The position numbers and the translations under genes were made by a program. From Atriophallophorus winterbourni (Eukaryota; Platyhelminthes; Trematoda; Plagiorchiida; Microphallidae), in NCBI GenBank assembly GCA_013407085.1, contig JACCGJ010010096.1:62001-126000 (forward strand): a DNA stretch of 64,000 bases. Reading direction: 5' to 3'. Shown piece after piece: positions 53,131 to 64,000 of this stretch. A model generated the notes under the pieces. It worked only from the letters and a program-made list of their open reading frames with translations. It had not been told where the DNA came from and searched no databases. The stretch's first letter is position 1, and each line of letters starts with the position of its first letter.

Positions 53131-55957
53131 TCAATACGCAGGTGTCGTCAAATCGTTATGCAACAAATAAATATCTAAATTTCGAATAAACGTTTCGATG
53201 CTGGGAGGGATGACAAGAGTTTCGGGGAGGGAATTCCAAAGGAAACAGACACGTACACAATAAAAATATCGGCGACAGCTGATACGGGAGTGGGGAATTC
53301 GCAGTGTCGCTGAGTGGCTGCGTGTATGACGTGAATCACGGTATTCGAATAAATGTTTTAAGGGATGATGTGGGGTATTTAATATTTAATATGTTAGTAT
53401 CACATCGCTTCGAAGGCTTCTTTGGAGGGGAGTGGGGAGCCTCAGTTTTTTCAATCGTTCCTCGTACGTTAGTTTACGGAAACCTCTTACGAGTTTGGTT
53501 GCGCGATGGTATATTTTTTCAAGCAATATTATATCCTTTTTTAACCACGGAGTCCAAGCTTGTGTTGCATGTTCGATGGTTGGAATCATATAGGCGTTCA
53601 TGATGGTGTGCAACGTTCCAGGCGAGAAGGGTCTGAAGATCCGTCGCAGCATACCTAGAAGCTTGGAAGCACGCTTGTAGATAACCTCACAATGCAGGCT
53701 GTTCTTCAGGCTGCCGCATACCCAGACTCCAAGATCCCTTTCCGATTCTGTCCAGCTCAAAATAGTCTGATCAAAGTGATACTGGTACTGGAATGGCTTA
53801 CCAATTTGCAACACCTTGCATTTTTGGATATTAAATGGCAAATTATTCCGTACCGACCATTCGTGTAGAGCATCTAGATCACGTTGCAGCTGTACACAGT
53901 ACGCAATTGTTTTTATCACTGGTCCAAAGTTTAATGTCATCAGCAAAAAGAATCACCGTGCATCCGAGCGTCTCTGGTAAGTCGTTGATGTAAGCCAAGA
54001 AAAGTACTGGCCCGAGGACTGAACCTTGCGGTACGCCACTAGAGGCATCAATAGTCTGTGATAGTACCCCGTTGATTCGAACGATCGCCTTACGCCCACT
54101 GAGGTAACTTTCAAGTCATATGAGTAGCTGTCCGCTGTCTGCTTCAGCTTTTGTAATAGTCGAAAGTGATCAACTCGATCGAAAGCTTTAGACATGTCCA
54201 GATAACAAGCGTGGATACTAGCTCCTTCGTCAACCGCTTGGGTCCAGTCATTTAAAACCGTCAACAGGTTTGTCAAGCATGAACGAGATTTACGAAAACC
54301 ATGCTGCGCGACAGATAGTATATTTTTTGATTCCAGGTGATGAACTATTTTTTCTGTCACTATCCGCTCTAGAACTTTGGATATCACAGGAAGTAGGGTG
54401 ACAGGACGGTAGTTTGCCAGATCTGAACGTCTACCGCCTTTGTAGATAGGTGAAATAACCCCTGTCTTCCACTCTGTTGGCACCACTCCTTCAATTAGAG
54501 AATGTTTGAACAATTCACACAAAGGTTCACACAGCTGCTGGTCACAGGATTTTAGTATAGTCGGAGTGATCCCATCCACTCCAGGGGATTTCCTAGGGTT
54601 CATTCGACACAAATGTCGTTGTATAATCGCTGGATTTATCTCGATCTCAGTCAGCTGTTGCGTCACTGTTGATGGCGGTAATTCTTCAGTCGATCGAATC
54701 GCTAACGGACTAAATACTTTAGCATAAAATTGAGCGAGTGCATCAGCTGTTTCCGTTGCTGAGACTGTTAATCCCTCGTCAGTAAGAACAGGAAACACCC
54801 CTGGTTTCACGCTCGATCGAGCATTGACAATCCGATAAAGCAATTTTGGATTTCCTTCCATTTTCCAAGATAGAAAGCGATGGTAATTTTGCTTGTCTTC
54901 TTTGATGAGATTGTTTACTTTGTTGCGAATTCCGCAAAATTGTTGCCACGACGCATCAGTCTTGGTATTTCTGTGTTGAAACCAAGCAGAGTTCCTTTGC
55001 CCGATCCATTTTTTCGTGCGACTACGAAGCTTAAAGCGAAAGTCGCTTAACCTTCGTTCATTAACAAATCGCAAATTTTGATATATGTTTGACTGAAGTC
55101 TTTCTGTGATTGCGGTGCAATGTGTTTCCGTGTTGTGATAATCAAGCACTCGCCAATTTACTAACCCAAGCGCGTCACGTAAACTCACGTAGTCGATCCT
55201 TCTGAATAGTTTTGCGGACTCACATACTCGTCTAGCGCTGCATACATATTCAAAACCTAACACAAGATGATCACTTCGACCGAGAGGGGCAATGTAGTCA
55301 ACACCTTCAACTGCTGTTGCCTCGGAAGTAAGGATTAAACCCAAAGCGGACGGTAACTCTGATCCTCTTTTGTGAGTAAAGTCGGACAAATGGTTATGCA
55401 GTGGAATCATGTCGAACAGCTCACGGATGAGGATGATCTGATCTGTTAAAAAGATGAGGAAGGTTGAAGTCCCCCATGACCATTAATTGGGAGCTTCGCA
55501 TCTCTCTGGCATATTTTAGAGCCTCTAATACCCTGTCGTTTTGTGCATCCGTCGAAGATGGAGGGCGATATATTATGCCAATGATGCAGTCATCCTGTGA
55601 CTCCTGTGTAAGGCTACACCTGAGGGTATCTTCTGATTCGAGGTTGGGATCGTGAATCTTCATGCACTGAAGACGTTCGTGAAAGTATAAAGCCACACCA
55701 CCACCTTTTCGTTGACGATCGTTCCGTAATAGTATCATGTTTGGGATCGGCAGTTCCCTTTCATTCATACAAGATTGAAACCAGGTTTCAGTCACAGCGA
55801 CGAGGTCTGGTGAGTATCGTTTGCACAGCTCGGTTAGTTCAGCCAATTTATTAAACAGACTTTGGGCATTCGTATAGAGACACTTTATTGAGCTTCTAGC
55901 GTGTAACAACGAGTCAGTAACAGTATTTATTGGTCCGACGCTCTCGACGTCGGACAT
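53131..55957 (-). pseudogene. CR1 ORF2 (endonuclease plus RT), at least three frame breaks
   Basis: 55957-55421: endonuclease with CLYTNAQSLFNKL, VAVTETWFQSCM, GGGVALYFHERL, GIIYRPPSST and VMGDFNLPHLF; all key residues (N, E, GDFN) are present. A frameshift near 55415 leads to 55410-53953: SDHLVLGFEY (catalytic SDH), the linker, then RT with RKSPGVDGITPTIL, YKGGRRSDLANYRPVTLLP and YLDMSKAFDRVDH. Near 54145 an indel shifts the frame, so GVPQ...FADD is read out of frame. 53946-53386 resumes in frame after FADD. A TAA at about 53388 then cuts the C-terminus, where copy 2 is open. Confidence 0.9.
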
Positions 55958-57045
55958 TTGTCGTTTTTTGATGCAAGTTGAGATATTTTCACTGGCGACT
56001 TTGAGTCAGACTCGGATGCCTTTGCAATGGAAGGCTGCAATTTGACATCAACAACTTTGGGATTGCACAATCTAACATTATCGGGTAATCTCTTTCTGTA
56101 TAGTTTCAGTTCGGATCGGACAGCATCTGCCATACTACTTGACAAAAATGTAATCTTGAGTGGATTTGAACATTTTCCTTGATAGTTTGGCGAGCAAGGT
56201 ATTCGGTATGTGTCGACGACTACAGAATTTGAAGAGCCCATAGTCTCGGCAATAAATGACCACTGTTTACGATCGTGCTCTTTTCTTTCGTGAACCGTTG
56301 TGGCTCTTGTATTTTCAGGAACGTCAAGCAGAATAATACTTCTTGATGCTGCTTGATCCCGACCATTGGGTGTTCGTTGCCTTTCCCACCAAAGTACGTT
56401 AGCATGTATACGTTGGTGTGAGTCACTTTGTGTTTGGAGCAAATACGAATTGAGTAGGACATTCTGCATGTCCCTTTCGTTGGCAAAAGTGATTTTAAGC
56501 AAACGTGGTTTGTCTTGGTTCGGGGACTTCGGGTGACGAGCGAGCCGAGTTACCGATACCGGGTGTATACCATCTAAGCCAATTCGATTGCAAATATCTT
56601 ACCACTTCTCAAGGTCATGTTTTTGCCTTGCATGAAAGAGCGTGATTTCTGGCTCAGTAATACTGGTGCAGATTACGCTTAAATTCTTTCCGTGTTTAAT
56701 AGAGTATATTGGCTCCTTATGATGTGAGACGGTTTTGCTCAGAACTTCCTCTTTCTCCTGGAGTGTTGGCGTCTGTGCTCCCGTCAAACGCTTACCTGCT
56801 TTAGTCACCATATGGGCAAATGTTGAGTTGTTAGTGTGTGATGCAACTAGACGTTGGGGAGTCGTAGCAATAGTGTTCGCAATTTTATTCGATGATGAGC
56901 ACGGGAAGCAGGGTTCAATAGGACCATTTTTGTTGCATCCGGATAAGCACTCACAACACTCAGTTAAGGGTGCGCTTTTTGGTACGCCGACGATACATTC
57001 GTCAGCATAAAACGAGATGTACCAGAAGCACCCCATATTCAGCAT
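55927..57045 (-). pseudogene. CR1 ORF1, two frames
   Basis: 57045-56599: a cysteine cluster, CCECLSGCNKNGPIEPCFPC, matching the ORF1 zinc-finger region, then a low-complexity linker and ICTSITEPEITLFHARQKHD. A frameshift near 56600-56510 leads to 56502-55927: the RRM-like part with SIILLDVPENTRAT, TYRIPCSPNYQGK and NPLKITFLSS. It ends PTSRASDQ-stop, overlapping the ORF2 start by 31 bases. Confidence 0.75.
55933..55955 (-). promoter_or_regulatory. stem-loop at ORF1/ORF2 overlap, minus-strand CR1
   Basis: On the element's strand GTCCGACG pairs with CGTCGGAC (8 perfect pairs) round a 7-base loop. ORF2's ATG is at the 5' foot (55957-55955), and ORF1 ends CAA-TAA just past the 3' foot. One pair longer than at 48200, through matched changes. 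Confidence 0.6.
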
Positions 57046-57060
57046 AACACTATATATCTA

Positions 57061-57469
57061 TAAATCCAATTTACAATGAAAATTGTGTCGATAGTACGGG
57101 ACATTTCCATTTTGAGAATGTCTCGCGCGCAAAAAGACAGACAAAATAAAAATCACGGTCTATCCTAAGACAATCGATAGGCTTGTGGTCTTGAGGTACT
57201 CCCTCCTCACTCCGGTGTTTAATCATAATAGACATTTGTGCGCATTTCCATCGAAATCTCACAAACGATTTCATGTAGCTTGCCCTCATCACGTAGTAAT
57301 TGTAGGAATTCATTTGCAAAATGGCTGTTTTACAAATTTTAACACGTACAGCGATTCTACCGATGCAAAGCAAGCCCATCAAGGAGTTGTTCGTTGGTTT
57401 GCTGGTCATTGTTACCCTAAGAGCCTAATTAAGTGCCGATTAAAACAGGTAAAATATCATGTACGACCA
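57061..57469 (+). other. unassigned segment with a possible exon
   Basis: Between two CR1 5' ends. The plus-strand frame 57185-57574 includes SDSTDAKQAHQGVVRWFAGH and YPKSLIKCRLKQ. Possible splice sites are an acceptor 'aacacgtacag' ending 57351 and a donor 'caggtaaaat' at 57449, giving a 97-bp exon. Not recognised. The minus strand is also open here (57071-57409), so evidence for either is thin. Confidence 0.2.
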
Positions 57470-58462
57470 TTTAACGTTTTTATTGCTACATCTTACACTG
57501 ATCTGACGTGCGGTCGCATTTTTGTTGCTCTGACACTTTTGCCCGTTCCTTCACCAAATCTACTCGGATTTTAACAATTCCAAAACCCTTTGTTACATTT
57601 GGACCAGAGCTATCGGAATTCATACATTTTGATCTGGTCCATCGATTAACAGCAAAGTTACCGTTTCAACGTTAGTATCTCAGTTTGCTCACGCGTGCAA
57701 ACTTTCTCCCACAGTTAACTATCGTACGGTTTTTGCTTTCATTGCAAACATCACATCGAACTACACATTTTGATACGCCATGCTGTGCTCTACTTTGTGT
57801 GGTTATCGAGTTATCACGGATTATTCGTAAAATGACCAAATAAACAATAATAACCCAGCTAAATCGACCAGTCGAACGGACGACCCTTCTTCAACCGGTC
57901 GTCCCAATTCAGCCTACAATGCGTGGTCGAGTCACGAGATCCAACACGCACACGAAAAAATCGATCGATCATGGTGTGCATATGACGGTTGTTCCCCCGA
58001 CAGCGACATCAAACCACCTTGACCTCTGCGCCAAGTGCCTGTACCCGGTAAGCAATGATAGTGCTTTGGTTAAGAATATTTTTTCTGATATACATGTGCA
58101 CGTGGCTTGCGATGAGACTTTGACCGATGAGTGTGTAAAGATCGTGAATGATAAAAACCTCCCAACGGTTTGCTATTTGTGTATTGACTGTAGAAATTCA
58201 ATAGTGAGTCGTAATCATATACACATACTGTGCGCTGTGCGGTCGCATTATTCTGTGCTATTGCGTTTTTGCATCTACTTCATTCCCATCTCGTCCTATC
58301 TGGATAATTTTTACCTTTTTGGACTCCTCTTAACACAAGCATTGTGTTCATACCATTTTCGGAGGCAGAAAAAGCAATTTTAGAAAAATCAGTTTTCTAC
58401 ATTTTGAACCAAACTAGACCTACTCAGTCAAGTTTGTGTGCAACACTGAATATTGGATTGAG
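57470..58462 (+). mobile_element. CR1 5' part: 5' UTR and ORF1 start
   Basis: Starts with 'cggtcgcatttttgttgctctgacacttttg', a diverged match to the 5' UTR at 46450-46480. ORF1 frame 57919-58383: MRGRVTRSNTH, then the PHD-like cluster LCAKCLYPVS ... HVACDETLTDECVK ... CYLCIDCRN, homologous to the finger at 46985-47120. The reading then degrades. The piece is cut at 58462 by the duplication junction. Confidence 0.7.
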
Positions 58463-59026
58463 TTTGCTGCCTCCGCAACCTACCATATGAGAATCGACTT
58501 GAGCAGCTTAATTTGGATATACTGCTTCGCAGAAGGGATCGATTCGATCTAATACTAACCTACAAAATAATGAACTCCAAGGCACACCCTCTGAGGCATC
58601 TATTTCGCCTCCGGTCAAGCCATGCCACACGTACTCACCCATTTGCATTTGATATTCCACATTCCCACCGGAACTGCCGTCGGTTCTTCTATTCGGTGCG
58701 CGTTTCTTTCTTATGGAACTCCCTACCGTGAGATGTTGTCCAATCATCTAGTGAAAGGATTTTCAGGAACAAATAGGATATATTTATGCGTAGTAATTCC
58801 ACCCTACATCCCGTTTATATAACATGATTTTTTTTCCAAACGAATATTTTTTTACCCATCATACCGCCATAATACATGGCATTTTTTGCAACTACAAAAC
58901 TGACGATCTTTCTAAAGACTCAATCTTTATATATATATATATATATATATTCATTGTCCTTATACGAAGATCCTGTGGTGTACAGCTACGAGCTTTTTTA
59001 TACCATAAATTCTTGAATCTTGAATC
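58463..59026 (+). mobile_element. CR1 RT C-terminus and 3' end, duplicated piece
   Basis: Begins mid-protein at the duplication edge. The frame holds DILLRRRDRFDLILTYKIM and HRNCRRFFYSVRVSFLWNSL (one Cys to Ser change against 50665-50931), the same premature TGA, and the 3' repeats at 59012-59026. Confidence 0.9.
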
Positions 59027-60103
59027 TAGTGTATTATTGCCCATTCAGTTATCATGAAGACTTTATTTTTGTCTTAGTATTTGATATGATTTTAGCATTC
59101 ATGGTGCTGGTTGAAATACATAGACTTGTTTGATAATCATCAGATTACTTGTATGTAAAACTAACCAAGATTATTTTCGAATTGCATGGGAATTCACGAA
59201 TAGGTATATTGTTCAGACATGACTCGTTTAATCGTTAGGAGTTGCGTCATTCCAGTCTGCTGCCTCTGCAAACGCGCGTTGAAGCTTGAAACATTAAACA
59301 GTGAGTTTTTGCTTACATCATCAATAACGTCACGCGCTTTATTGACATTGATGTTATGTTAATGTATAGTGCATTCCTAATGTATTATTGCCCATTCAGT
59401 AAACATGAAGGCCTTTTTTGTCTTAGTATTTGATATGATTTTAGCATTCATGTTGCTGGTTGAAATACATAGACTTGTTTGACAATCATCAGATTACTTG
59501 TATGTAAAACTAACCAAGATTATTTTTGAATTGCATGGGAATTCACGAATGGCGATATTGTTCAGACATGACTCGTTTAAAGGTTATGAGTTGCGTCATT
59601 CAAGTCTGCTGCATCTTCAAACTCGCGTGTTTCAGCTTGAAACATTCAACGGTGAGTTCTTGCTTACATCATCAAAAACGTCATACGGTTTATTTGCATT
59701 GATTTGATGTTAATGTATAGTGCATTTCTAGTGTATTATTGCTTATTCAGTTATCATGAAGACTTTATTTTTGTCTTAGTATTTGATGTGATTTTAGCAT
59801 TCATGTTGCTGGTTAAAATACATAGACTTGTTTGATAATCATCAGATTATTTGTATGTATAACTAACCAAGATTATTTTTGAATTGCATGGGAATTCACG
59901 AATGGCGATATTGTTCAGACATGACTCGTTTAAAGGTTATGAGTTGCGTCATTCAAGTCTGCTGCATCTTCAAACTCGCGTGTTTCAGCTTGAAAACGGT
60001 GAGTTCTTGCTTACATCATCAAAAATTTCAAATGGTTTATTGGCATTTATTTGATGTTAAAGTATAGTGCATTCCTAATGTATTATCACCCATTTAGTTA
60101 ACA
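59027..60103 (+). repeat. ~350-bp satellite, three units
   Basis: Units at about 59034, 59383 and 59738 plus a partial at 60085, one more than in copy 1. The extra unit (59180-59400) is the most diverged ('gaataggtatattg', 'tgcctctgcaaacgcgcg'), so it was more likely lost from copy 1 than newly made. Confidence 0.88.
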
Positions 60104-60128
60104 TCCGAATAGTTTTGTAAAACGCCAA

Positions 60129-60683
60129 TTGATGAAGGTAAAATATCAATCCGAAAAATCTGAGAAAAATTGGCGAGATACAGTTTGTATACCTTACGTA
60201 AAATGTACATCTGAAGCGATACTTAGAATCTTGAACCAGGCGGTCATACGCGTAACTTATAAGAAAATGAAAACTATCCGTTCGGTTCTGATGCACCTCA
60301 AGGATAATACGCCTTTTTCTAGCGTTAAAAACAGCATCGACAGAATCAACTGTAAGGACTGTTCGGGTGTTTATATAGGGCAGACTTCCAGGGAAATTCA
60401 CACTAGAATCGAAGAACACCGAAAGCGTGTCCGGAGACAGCCCCGGGATGCGAGGGATTATCAATCCCTTTTTCGTTATTCCGCCTTGGCGGAGCACGTT
60501 TTTGATACAGGCCACAGCGTCGATCTAGACAATGTGGTAATATTGAGACGCGGTATTAAACCGTATAGCGAACACTTACATGCGGAGGCGGTCGAAATTG
60601 CCAAGGCAGGTCGACTGGCGGTCAATAAGGTGGATGGGGCAGAAATGTCCACAATCTGGCGCTCAGCACTGATGCGAAATTAA
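60129..60683 (+). CDS. Penelope-type GIY-YIG endonuclease fragment, copy 2
   Basis: 184 codons, four residue differences from copy 1 (T to R in AILRIL, M to I in VVILRR, and EW to DG near residue 168). GVYIG, the CCHH residues and the Glu are unchanged. The frame remains open in both copies. Confidence 0.9.
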   Translation: MMKVKYQSEKSEKNWRDTVCIPYVKCTSEAILRILNQAVIRVTYKKMKTIRSVLMHLKDNTPFSSVKNSIDRINCKDCSGVYIGQTSREIHTRIEEHRKRVRRQPRDARDYQSLFRYSALAEHVFDTGHSVDLDNVVILRRGIKPYSEHLHAEAVEIAKAGRLAVNKVDGAEMSTIWRSALMRN

Positions 60684-60986
60684 ATAATTTTTATTCACCT
60701 TATACCTACTAGTTAATTAGATTTTTATTTTTCTTCAAACCCCTTAAACTAGCCCCGTTAGTGATGTACTTTTACGTATGTGGGCCGCTGTGTCAACTGA
60801 CCTTGACCGTGTTCACTTGTATCAGATTGACGTGGATACACACTGTGTGGAAAATCGGCCACTGATCCTGGTCATTCCCACGAGACGACACACTGTAGGG
60901 GTACTATAGGCTGTTTAGCGGTAAGGTCAAATAAGTGGTGGTGGGTTTACTACTAATTAATCATGTTCCTTGTCCTGTCTATCACA

Positions 60987-61036
60987 CTTGGTCTGACGAA
61001 GCTTCTGTGCCAGAGGTGAAACGTTACACAAAAACT
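60987..61036 (+). ncRNA. hammerhead-like motif in the Penelope 3' region, copy 2
   Basis: CTGACGA at 60993, helix II CTTCTG/CAGAGG, GAAACGTT; no change from copy 1. Confidence 0.45.
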
Positions 61037-61138
61037 ACCCTAACTGATTGCATCAAATTCGTTTGCATTATGTACATGGTTCTTTATGAAAATTAGCTCT
61101 ATAATGAATCTACAAACGATTCTAAACGTGGCCAAAAT

Positions 61139-64000
61139 TATTCAAGTTTCAAGATTCAAGAATTTATGGTCACGAAAAGCACATATCTTCACAATTACCA
61201 TATCATAGTAAATATACGTTTAGGAAATAGGTATAAAATAAACGTAATGTCAAGTATAATCAAGTTGTATATAGTTACCATGAGTCAATACGCAGGTGTC
61301 GTCAAATCGTTATGCAACAAATAAATATCTAAATTTCGAATAAACGTTTCGATGCTGGGAGGGATGACAAGAGTTTCGGGGAGGGAATTCCAAAGGAAAC
61401 AGACACGTACACAATAAAAATATCGGCGACAGCTGATACGGGAGTGGGGAATTCGCAGTGTCGCTGAGTGGCTGCGTGTATGACGTGAATCACGGTATTC
61501 GAATAAATGTTTTAAGGGATGATGTGGGGTATTCAATATTTTATATGTCAGTATCACATCGCTTCGAAGGCTTCTTTGGAGGGGAGTGGGGAGCCTCAGT
61601 TTTTTCAATCGTTCCTCGTACGTTAGTTTACGGAAACCTCTTACGAGTTTGGTTGCGCGATGGTATATTTTTTCAAGCAATATTATATCCTTTTTTAACC
61701 ACGGAGTCCAAGCTTGTGTTGCATGTTCGATGGTTGGAATCATATAGGCGTTCATGATGGTGTGCAACGTTCCAGGCGAGAAGGGTCTGAAGATCCGTCG
61801 CAGCATACCTAGAAGCTTGGAAGCACGCTTGTAGATAACCTCACAATGCAGGCTGTTCTTCAGGCTGCCGCATACCCAGACTCCAAGATCCCTTTCCGAT
61901 TCTGTCCAGCTCAAAATAGTCTGATCAAAGTGATACTGGTACTGGAATGGCTTACCAATTTGCAACACCTTGCATTTTTGGATATTAAATGGCAAATTAT
62001 TCCGTACCGACCATTCGTGTAGAGCATCTAGATCACGTTGCAGCTGTACACAGTACGCAATTGTTTTTATCACTGGTCCAAAGTTTAATGTCATCAGCAA
62101 AAAGAATCACCGTGCATCCGAGCGTCTCTGGTAAGTCGTTGATGTAAGCCAAGAAAAGTACTGGCCCGAGGACTGAACCTTGCGGTACGCCACTAGAGGC
62201 ATCAATAGTCTGTGATAGTACCCCGTTGATTCGAACGATCGCCTTACGCCCACTGAGGTAACTTTCAAGTCATATGAGTAGCTGTCCGCTGTCTGCTTCA
62301 GCTTTTGTAATAGTCGAAAGTGATCAACTCGATCGAAAGCTTTAGACATGTCCAGATAACAAGCGTGGATACTAGCTCCTTCGTCAACCGCTTGGGTCCA
62401 GTCATTTAAAACCGTCAACAGGTTTGTCAAGCATGAGCGAGATTTACGAAAACCATGCTGCGCGACAGATAGTATATTTTTTGATTCCAGGTGATGAACT
62501 ATTTTTTCTGTCACTATCCGCTCTAGAACTTTGGATATCACAGGAAGTAGGGTGACAGGACGGTAGTTTGCCAGATCTGAACGTCTACCGCCTTTGTAGA
62601 TAGGTGAAATAACCCCTGTCTTCCACTCTGTTGGCACCACTCCTTCAATTAGAGAATGTTTGAACAATTCACACAAAGGTTCACACAGCTGCTGGTCACA
62701 GGATTTTAGTATAGTCGGAGTGATCCCATCCACTCCAGGGGATTTCCTAGGGTTCATTCGACACAAATGTCGTTGTATAATCGCTGGATTTATCTCGATC
62801 TCAGTCAGCTGTTGCGTCACTGTTGATGGCGTTAATTCTTCAGTCGATCGAATCGCTAACGGACTAAATACTTTAGCATAAAATTGAGCGAGTGCATCAG
62901 CTGTTTCCGTTGCTGAGACTGTTAATCCCTCGTCAGTAAGAACAGGAAACACCCCTGGTTTCACGCTCGATCGAGCATTGACAATCCGATAAAGCAATTT
63001 TGGATTTCCTTCCATTTTCCAAGATAGAAAGCGATGGTAATTTTGCTTGTCTTCTTTGATGAGATTGTTTACTTTGTTGCGAATTCCGCAAAATTGTTGC
63101 CACGACGCATCAGTCTTGGTATTTCTGTGTTGAAACCAAGCAGAGTTCCTTTGCCCGATCCATTTTTTCGTGCGACTACGAAGCTTAAAGCGAAAGTCGC
63201 TTAACCTTCGTTCATTAACAAATCGCAAATTTTGATATATGTTTGACTGAAGTCTTTCTGTGATTGCGGTGCAATGTGTTTCCGTGTTGTGATAATCAAG
63301 CACTCGCCAATTTACTAACCCAAGCGCGTCACGTAAACTCACGTAGTCGATCCTTCTGAATAGTTTTGCGGACTCACATACTCGTCTAGCGCTGCATACA
63401 TATTCAAAACCTAACACAAGATGATCACTTCGACCGAGAGGGGCAATGTAGTCAACACCTTCAATTGCTGTTGCCTCGGAAGTAAGGATTAAACCCAAAG
63501 CGGACGGTAACTCTGATCCTCTTTTGTGAGTAAAGTCGGACAAATGGTTATGCAGTGGAATCATGTCGAACAGCTCACGGATGAGGATGATCTGATCTGT
63601 TAAAAAGATGAGGAAGGTTGAAGTCCCCCATGACCATTAATTGGGAGCTTCGCATCTCTCTGGCATATTTTAGAGCCTCTAATACCCTGTCGTTTTGTGC
63701 ATCCGTCGAAGATGGAGGGCGATATATTATGCCAATGATGCAGTCATCCTGTGACTCCTGTGTAAGGCTACACCTGAGGGTATCTTCTGATTCGAGGTTG
63801 GGATCGTGAATCTTCATGCACTGAAGACGTTCGTGAAAGTATAAAGCCACACCACCACCTTTTCGTTGACGATCGTTCCGTAATAGTATCATGTTTGGGA
63901 TCGGCAGTTCCCTTTCATTCATACAAGATTGAAACCAGGTTTCAGTCACAGCGACGAGGTCTGGTGAGTATCGTTTGCACAGCTCGGTTAGTTCAGCCAA
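61139..64000 (-). mobile_element. CR1 retrotransposon, minus strand, copy 2, cut by window edge
   Basis: Same element and breaks as 52986-57060. ORF2 pieces: 64000-63575 (endonuclease, TETWFQSCM, MGDFNLPHLF), 63564-62107 (SDH, linker, RT fingers and first catalytic Asp), and 62100-61285 (thumb and C-terminus to TTPAY-stop). The last piece is longer than in copy 1, since the codon that is TAA at about 53388 is open here. The shared frameshifts near 63570 and 62300 show the element was dead before the duplication. Confidence 0.92.

Larger units (their letters stand above)
52986..57060 (-). mobile_element. CR1 retrotransposon, near full length, minus strand
   Basis: The 3' end is at 52986 (reversed TTGAATC repeats, 'tttatggtcacgaaaagc'). 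ORF2 runs 55957-53131 in several frames and ORF1 57045-55927 in two. The 5' UTR is at or just beyond 57060. It sits directly against the Penelope 3' tail. ORF2 is closest to CR1-A (for example DEGASIHACYLDMSKAFDRV), so it is a less decayed member of that family. Confidence 0.9.
50665..58462 (+). repeat. tandem duplication of ~7.8 kb, copy 1
   Basis: From 'ctgcctccgcaacctacc' inside the CR1 RT the sequence recurs from 58463. The offset is 7,800 at first and about 8,154 after an extra satellite unit in copy 2. The unit holds the CR1 3' end, satellite, Penelope-like endonuclease and the minus-strand CR1. The edge at 58463 joins unrelated sequence ('gattgagtt') to mid-RT, marking the junction. 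Confidence 0.92.
60104..61138 (+). mobile_element. 5'-truncated Penelope-like element, copy 2
   Basis: Same truncation point and 3' region as 51949-52985, so it was carried by the duplication, not inserted independently. The hammerhead-like motif is at 60987-61036 with an identical core. Confidence 0.85.
58463..64000 (+). repeat. tandem duplication of ~7.8 kb, copy 2 (runs off the window)
   Basis: Repeats 50665 onward with very few substitutions. Differences: a longer AT run (about 58930-58950, six bases more), one extra satellite unit (about 59040-59395), and scattered point changes. Confidence 0.92.

Noticed and set aside
57071..57409. Minus-strand 112-codon ORF as a gene
   Set aside because: It overlaps a plus-strand frame with better splice signals. 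The peptide has no recognised motif and lies between transposon ends.
1..64000. tRNA, rRNA or spliced-leader RNA genes
   Set aside because: I looked for conserved tRNA A/B boxes with foldable arms, rRNA landmarks and a trematode-type spliced leader and saw none convincing. A covariance search would be needed to exclude diverged tRNAs.

Overview
This is eukaryotic, AT-rich, repeat-dominated DNA. No cellular gene can be identified with confidence. Nearly every protein trace belongs to non-LTR retrotransposons of the CR1 group (zinc-finger and RRM-like ORF1, APE-type endonuclease plus reverse transcriptase ORF2, 3' ends made of short tandem repeats). There are also two copies of a Penelope-like GIY-YIG endonuclease, a short GC-rich element with a (GTAA)n tail that looks RTE-derived, and two satellite families. 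The combination (several CR1 families, an RTE-type short element, Penelope-like elements, hammerhead-bearing satellite DNA) suggests a flatworm, most likely a trematode and possibly a schistosomatid. That is inference from the repeats, not a host-gene identification.

Layout. 1-5.3 kb: unique AT-rich DNA, one candidate exon, and old copies of a ~243-bp satellite, some inverted. 5.33-25.2 kb: a ~10.2-kb direct tandem duplication. Each copy ends in a CR1 element (called CR1-A here) joined to a 5'-truncated CR1 of another family (CR1-B). Copy 1 later gained two insertions (266 bp and 185 bp) that copy 2 lacks. 25.2-33.6 kb: the rest of CR1-B, several decayed CR1 relics in both orientations, a piggyBac-type MITE and more old satellite copies. 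33.6-35.8 kb: about nine direct monomers of the 243-bp satellite. 35.8-46.4 kb: a ~350-bp satellite carrying five copies of the RTE-type element and seven minus-strand CR1 3' fragments, arranged as a higher-order repeat. 46.4-51.2 kb: the most complete CR1 (+ strand). 51.2-64 kb: a ~7.8-kb tandem duplication with satellite, a Penelope-like endonuclease and a long CR1 on the minus strand; the second copy runs off the end of the window.

Most interesting result: each 243-bp monomer contains a 38-nt segment with the core of a type I hammerhead ribozyme. It has CUGANGA, a GGC/GCC helix II, GAAA, a palindromic ACCGGU helix III, cleavage triplet GUA and a 4-bp helix I (CCAC with GUGG). Diverged copies elsewhere change both sides of the helices together. 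A second, weaker hammerhead-like motif lies downstream of each Penelope-like endonuclease. This is the expected makeup of a retrozyme-like (small circular RNA) family beside a possible Penelope-like partner. A second notable structure is a stem-loop exactly at the ORF1-stop/ORF2-start overlap of three diverged CR1 elements, with stem bases that covary.
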